Shown: piece by piece, positions 6,074 to 7,922 of the stretch | Numbering within the stretch: the first letter of the stretch is position 1 | Layout: each line of letters opens with the position of its first letter | Assembly: GCA_929200455.1 (NCBI GenBank) | Contig: CAKMZR010000070.1 | Location: 1-7,922 of the forward strand | Reading direction: 5' to 3' | Length of the DNA stretch: 7,922 nt | Source of the DNA: an uncultured Alphaproteobacteria bacterium | GTDB taxonomy: Bacteria; Pseudomonadota; Alphaproteobacteria; CAKMZR01 | Position numbers and translations under genes: made by a program | Notes under the pieces: generated by a model | Seen by the model: the letters and a program-made list of their open reading frames with translations, nothing else | The model's database searches: none | Told to the model about the DNA's origin: nothing

Positions 6074-6102
6074 TACTACATGTGGTATTTTTCTTTTTTT
6101 TT
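6073..6102 (+). terminator. Probable terminator after the small membrane protein
   Basis: ATACTA (6073-6078) and TGGTAT (6083-6088) form a short stem with one G-T pair and a CATG loop, followed by a long T-rich tract interrupted by a single C (6088-6102). The stem is weak but the tract is strong and the position, at the stop codon, is right. Confidence 0.5.
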
Positions 6103-6112
6103 ATAAAACATG

Positions 6113-6141
6113 TTGACGATTTTTCGATCGAGTGTTATAGT
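6113..6141 (+). promoter_or_regulatory. Sigma-70-type promoter for the orphan gene's leader
   Basis: TTGACG (6113-6118, 5/6 to TTGACA) and TATAGT (6136-6141, 5/6 to TATAAT) are separated by exactly 17 bases. Transcription would begin near 6148, giving a leader of about 220 bases that covers the mini-ORFs and the repeat array before the gene at 6369. A CGATCG palindrome sits inside the spacer (6125-6130). This is the best promoter-like match in the window. Confidence 0.65.
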
Positions 6142-6165
6142 GGGAATTACGCCTTTTTTCTTGAA

Positions 6166-6175
6166 ATGACGTCAT
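6166..6175. promoter_or_regulatory. Perfect 10-bp palindrome ATGACGTCAT
   Basis: Lies about 20 bases downstream of the inferred transcription start of the orphan gene. It is an operator-like position, but a 10-bp palindrome can occur by chance. Its half-sites ATGAC and GTCAT are the same as those flanking T5 in the block at 4089-4116. It also starts a tiny frame ATG-ACG-TCA-TAA with no ribosome-binding site. Confidence 0.3.
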
Positions 6176-6206
6176 AAGATTTCGTGTATAGGGCTAAGGT
6201 TCGTTT

Positions 6207-6242
6207 ATGGAGGAAAAAAATAATCCGTTCAAAAGGAGGTAA
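6207..6242 (+). CDS. Leader mini-ORF 1 (11 residues, MEEKNNPFKRR)
   Basis: ATG at 6207 has AAGG at 6196-6199, 7 bases upstream, and ends with TAA at 6240-6242. Its last sense codons AAA-AGG-AGG form the AAGGAGG Shine-Dalgarno of the next mini-ORF. It is the first of five short frames in the leader of the gene at 6369. Translation is inferred from signals only. Confidence 0.4.
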   Translation: MEEKNNPFKRR

Positions 6243-6247
6243 AGAGC

Positions 6248-6262
6248 ATGAGAAGGAGGTAA
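6248..6262 (+). CDS. Leader mini-ORF 2 (MRRR, codons AGA-AGG-AGG)
   Basis: Four codons and a TAA stop. The perfect AAGGAGG at 6233-6239 lies 8 bases upstream of the ATG. Its own codons AGA-AGG-AGG again spell AAGGAGG (6253-6259), the ribosome-binding site of the next frame. Runs of AGA/AGG directly after the start are rare-arginine codons in many bacteria and resemble inhibitory minigenes such as lambda bar; that analogy is inference. Confidence 0.4.
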   Translation: MRRR

Positions 6263-6371
6263 AAAGAGTATGAGGATTGACACATGAAAGGAGATAAAGA
6301 GTATGAGGATTGACACATGAAAGGAGATAAAGAGTATGAGGATTGACACATGAAAGGAGATAAAGAGTATG
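6253..6371 (+). repeat. 33-bp tandem repeat carrying RBS, start codon and mini-ORF in each unit
   Basis: Units: 6253-6286 (34 bp, AAGGAGG variant), 6287-6319, 6320-6352 and a partial final unit 6353-6371. The two central units are identical. Each contains AAAGGAG, nine bases, then ATG-AGG-ATT-GAC-ACA-TGA. A shorter relative (AAAAGGAGG...GCATGAG) precedes at 6231-6252. The partial last unit supplies the ribosome-binding site and start codon of the gene at 6369, where the sequence diverges directly after ATG-A. Because 33 is a multiple of 3, all starts from 6270 on are in the same phase as the gene. Identity of the central units indicates recent expansion. Confidence 0.95.
6270..6353 (+). other. 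Three tandem minigenes encoding MRIDT (6270-6287, 6303-6320, 6336-6353)
   Basis: Each copy is ATG-AGG-ATT-GAC-ACA-TGA with a Shine-Dalgarno 9-10 bases upstream (AAGGAGG for the first, AAAGGAG for the others). Each stop overlaps a second ATG as ATGA (6284, 6317, 6350). From it a 9-residue frame MKGDKEYED (last copy MKGDKEYEG) runs in another phase, giving two interleaved sets of mini-ORFs. Fifteen bases separate each MRIDT stop from the next start, and the same spacing separates the last stop from the real gene. Coding is inferred from signals; no peptide evidence is available. Confidence 0.45.
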
Positions 6372-6689
6372 AAGGTTAACAATGGATACCATATAGCATT
6401 AACAACAAATGCTATATATAAACATTCACCCGGGTTTCGAGGTTCATCAGAAAGTGAATTCTGGAGAAGAAAGGAGAAAGAATTTCAAAAAACACATGAA
6501 AAGAAAATGTTGCTGTGGTTCCTCAAGGAGCATACTCATCTTTCAGACCTCGGAACCAAGTCGCAGTTTTTTGATGCAATTCAAGAAAAATGCAGAGATT
6601 GTGGCGAAAACCTCCTTAAGTATGGAGAATTTGAGAGGGCGGTGCAACTTGCTCTCAAGGAGGGGTTGATAGAGGAAGTTGAAAGTTGA
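6369..6689 (+). CDS. Orphan 106-residue protein behind the mini-ORF leader
   Basis: I do not recognise a family. The start ATG 6369 has AAAGGAG at 6353-6359, nine bases upstream, supplied by the last repeat unit; an in-frame TGA lies just upstream. The protein is charged and probably mostly helical: WRRKEKEFQKTHEKKM (32-47), a possible zinc or redox pair CRDC (Cys75, Cys78), and a C-terminal stretch GEFERAVQLALKEGLIEEVES (86-106 region) that could be a helix-turn-helix. No signal peptide or membrane segment. The + strand here has nearly equal G and C (hand count for 6481-6600: 22 G, 22 C), unlike all neighbours, which suggests acquisition. An overlapping frame at 6409-6669 lacks a good ribosome-binding site and is judged a shadow. 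Confidence 0.65.
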   Translation: MKVNNGYHIALTTNAIYKHSPGFRGSSESEFWRRKEKEFQKTHEKKMLLWFLKEHTHLSDLGTKSQFFDAIQEKCRDCGENLLKYGEFERAVQLALKEGLIEEVES

Positions 6690-6692
6690 TAA

Positions 6693-6709
6693 ACCTTTTT
6701 TGCAAAGGT
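6693..6709. terminator. Weak hairpin between convergent genes
   Basis: ACCTTT (6693-6698) and AAAGGT (6704-6709) pair with a 5-base loop, between the stop of the orphan gene and the stop of hemH. Neither side has a long T-run: the + side continues ACCGTAC and the - side TTTATC. It is a possible shared weak terminator. Confidence 0.25.
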
Positions 6710-6724
6710 ACCGTACTTGTAGAC

Positions 6725-7837
6725 CTATGAAGCGAGAGATTTTTGGGAGAAGATGTCGAGGGGGCAGCACTCTGAGGCATTTTTGGGACAATTTCCGTTA
6801 TGATTTTTGAGGGTGCAAGTGGGTCTTAGTCTGTTGTCTTCTAGGGGAGCATTATTGATGATGGCGTTGGAGACGAGTTGTGCGAGTCCGTTGATGAAGA
6901 GAGTATTTTCTGCGACGGCGGGAGCGCGAAGGTAGAGGGGTACGCCTGATTCTTCTGCGAGTTCACGGTATTCGATGTCGAGTTCGACGAGGGTTTCGGA
7001 GTGTTCGGAAACGAAAGCGAGGGGGAAGATGATGAGTGCTTTTTTTTCTTTTCCTGCATTTTTGATGATGTCTTCGGTGTAGGGTCTTAGCCATTCGAGA
7101 GGTCCGACGCGGCTCTGGTAGCAAAGGATGGTGTCGGAAATTTGGTTTTTGAGGGCATCTGAGATGTTTTGAGCGGATATTTCGCAGTGTTTTTGGTAGG
7201 GGTCACCTCGAGAAGAGATAATTTTTTTGGGGACACCGTGGGCACTTAGGAGGAGTCTAGGATTTTGGAATCCTTTGTCGTGGGCTTCTTTGATGAGGGG
7301 GAGGATGGCGTTGACGGATGCTTTGATGAAGCCGTCTTCATTGGGGAAGCAGCAGATGAGTCTTCTTGTTGCGGAGACGTTGAGTTTGTTGAGGGCTTGG
7401 TGCATTTCTTTCATGGAGGATCGGTTGGTGGTGGTGGAGAACTGGGGATACATGGGGAGAAAGACGATGGTATCGGGTTTCCATGATTGTATTTGCTTTG
7501 CGATTTCTTTTGCACGAGGGTTCCAGTATCGCATGACGGGTGTACATAGGAATTCGGAGTCTGGATATTGTTCTGCGAGTATTTTTTGGAGGGCGTCTGC
7601 TTGTTTTTGGGTATTGGGAAGGAGGGGAGAGGCCCCGCCGATGTGAGCATAGATTTTGCGTGCTTCGGGAGCTCTTTTTGAGGAAATGAAGGCGGCGAGT
7701 AATTGTCGGAAGGGAGAGGGCATCCCGGTGATGGCGGGGTCATTGAAGAGGTTATAGAGGAAGGGTTTGACGGCACTGAGTTTGTTGGGAGCCCCGAGGG
7801 AGAAGAGGAGTACGGCGATTTTTTTCTTTGGAGGCAT
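6725..7837 (-). CDS. hemH: HemH, ferrochelatase with cysteine-containing C-terminal extension
   Basis: Inserts Fe2+ into protoporphyrin IX, the final step of protoheme synthesis, downstream of HemJ. The 370 residues show LFSLGAPNKL (11-20), PFLYNLFNDPAI (25-36), GGASPLLPNT (67-76), MRYWNP (102-107), LPMYPQFSTTT (127-137), catalytic His200 in LSAHGVP, and FVSEHSETLVELDIEY (275-290) with His279 and Glu281, the equivalents of the human His341/Glu343 pair. After the core, the tail holds Cys341, Cys350, Cys357 and Cys358; Cys218 lies in the core. Such a tail resembles the [2Fe-2S] ferrochelatases known from Caulobacter and animals, though the ligand set here is inferred. ATG 7837 lacks a Shine-Dalgarno; a promoter lies 41 bases upstream. 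hemJ is the next gene on this strand but is separated by two opposite-strand genes. Confidence 0.95.
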   Translation of the reverse strand: MPPKKKIAVLLFSLGAPNKLSAVKPFLYNLFNDPAITGMPSPFRQLLAAFISSKRAPEARKIYAHIGGASPLLPNTQKQADALQKILAEQYPDSEFLCTPVMRYWNPRAKEIAKQIQSWKPDTIVFLPMYPQFSTTTNRSSMKEMHQALNKLNVSATRRLICCFPNEDGFIKASVNAILPLIKEAHDKGFQNPRLLLSAHGVPKKIISSRGDPYQKHCEISAQNISDALKNQISDTILCYQSRVGPLEWLRPYTEDIIKNAGKEKKALIIFPLAFVSEHSETLVELDIEYRELAEESGVPLYLRAPAVAENTLFINGLAQLVSNAIINNAPLEDNRLRPTCTLKNHNGNCPKNASECCPLDIFSQKSLAS

Positions 7838-7877
7838 GACGTAGGGAGGGGGTTAGAGGGTTAAGGTTAAGGGAGGA

Positions 7878-7906
7878 ATGCTATTCTGAGAAGGTTGAGG
7901 AGTCAA
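7878..7906 (-). promoter_or_regulatory. Candidate sigma-70 promoter of hemH
   Basis: On the - strand TTGACT (7906-7901, 5/6) and TAGCAT (7883-7878, 4/6) are separated by 17 bases. Transcription would start near 7871, about 33 bases before the hemH ATG. The intervening leader is C-rich with no Shine-Dalgarno. No other gene is visible in 7838-7922. Confidence 0.45.
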
Positions 7907-7922
7907 GTATTCTTGATGAGGT

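Noticed and set aside
6279..6350. TTGACA hexamers in each 33-bp unit as tandem promoters
   Set aside because: At 16-18 bases downstream there is no good TATAAT-like hexamer, and the start point would fall after the gene's ATG. The hexamer arises from the GAT-TGA-CAC-A coding context.
6253..6371. CRISPR array
   Set aside because: The units are contiguous direct repeats without unique spacers and no cas gene is in view.
6147..6392. - strand reading frame with an 11-residue repeat (LYLLSCVNPHT type)
   Set aside because: It is the antisense of the 33-bp repeat, crosses the inferred + strand promoter leader, and has no ribosome-binding site; its repetitiveness follows from the DNA repeat.
7853..7874. 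Telomere-like GGTTAG/GGTTAA stretch
   Set aside because: Only two to three imperfect short units, expected in G/T-rich DNA, and located in the hemH leader.

Overview
The window looks like a chromosomal segment of an alphaproteobacterium of moderate GC content whose exact lineage I cannot fix. The pointers are two DUF1127 (YjiS-like) small arginine-rich proteins, a HemJ-type protoporphyrinogen oxidase beside a ferrochelatase, and an FdhD of the 'TSGC..GT' type. The + strand is extraordinarily G/T-rich whichever strand is coding. As a result + strand proteins are rich in Gly/Val/Glu/Arg, and - strand proteins are rich in Lys/Asn/Gln/Pro/Ile.

Left block (1-3148, + strand): a tightly packed four-gene run consisting of the C-terminal part of an M24B Xaa-Pro aminopeptidase (truncated by the window edge), fdhD, mobA and a CDP-alcohol phosphatidyltransferase. 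Junctions are overlaps of 4 and 8-11 bases and a gap of 4 bases, so one operon is likely. fdhD and mobA together point to assembly of a molybdenum (bis-MGD) formate dehydrogenase encoded elsewhere.

Middle block (3131-4116): two paralogous DUF1127 genes on the - strand. Each has a strong rho-independent terminator and a shared 28-bp upstream block (23/28 identical). A four-unit G-tract/A-tract repeat lies between them, directly behind the terminator of the upstream paralogue.

Right block (4111-7837, mainly - strand): hemH, then hemJ, then a JmjC/cupin-4 oxygenase. hemJ and the JmjC gene are 14 bases apart. hemH and hemJ are separated by about 970 bases that hold two + strand genes: a small one-TM protein and a 106-residue orphan. 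The orphan gene and its leader largely lack the strand skew of the surroundings, which suggests recent acquisition.

The most unusual structure is the leader of the orphan gene (about 6113-6371). A good sigma-70 promoter is followed by a ladder of five mini-ORFs: an 11-codon peptide, Met-Arg-Arg-Arg, and three tandem copies of Met-Arg-Ile-Asp-Thr. Each has its own Shine-Dalgarno and stop. They sit in a 33-bp tandem repeat whose last copy supplies the ribosome-binding site and start codon of the real gene. This looks like a repeat-built translational control device and is the best candidate here for something undescribed.
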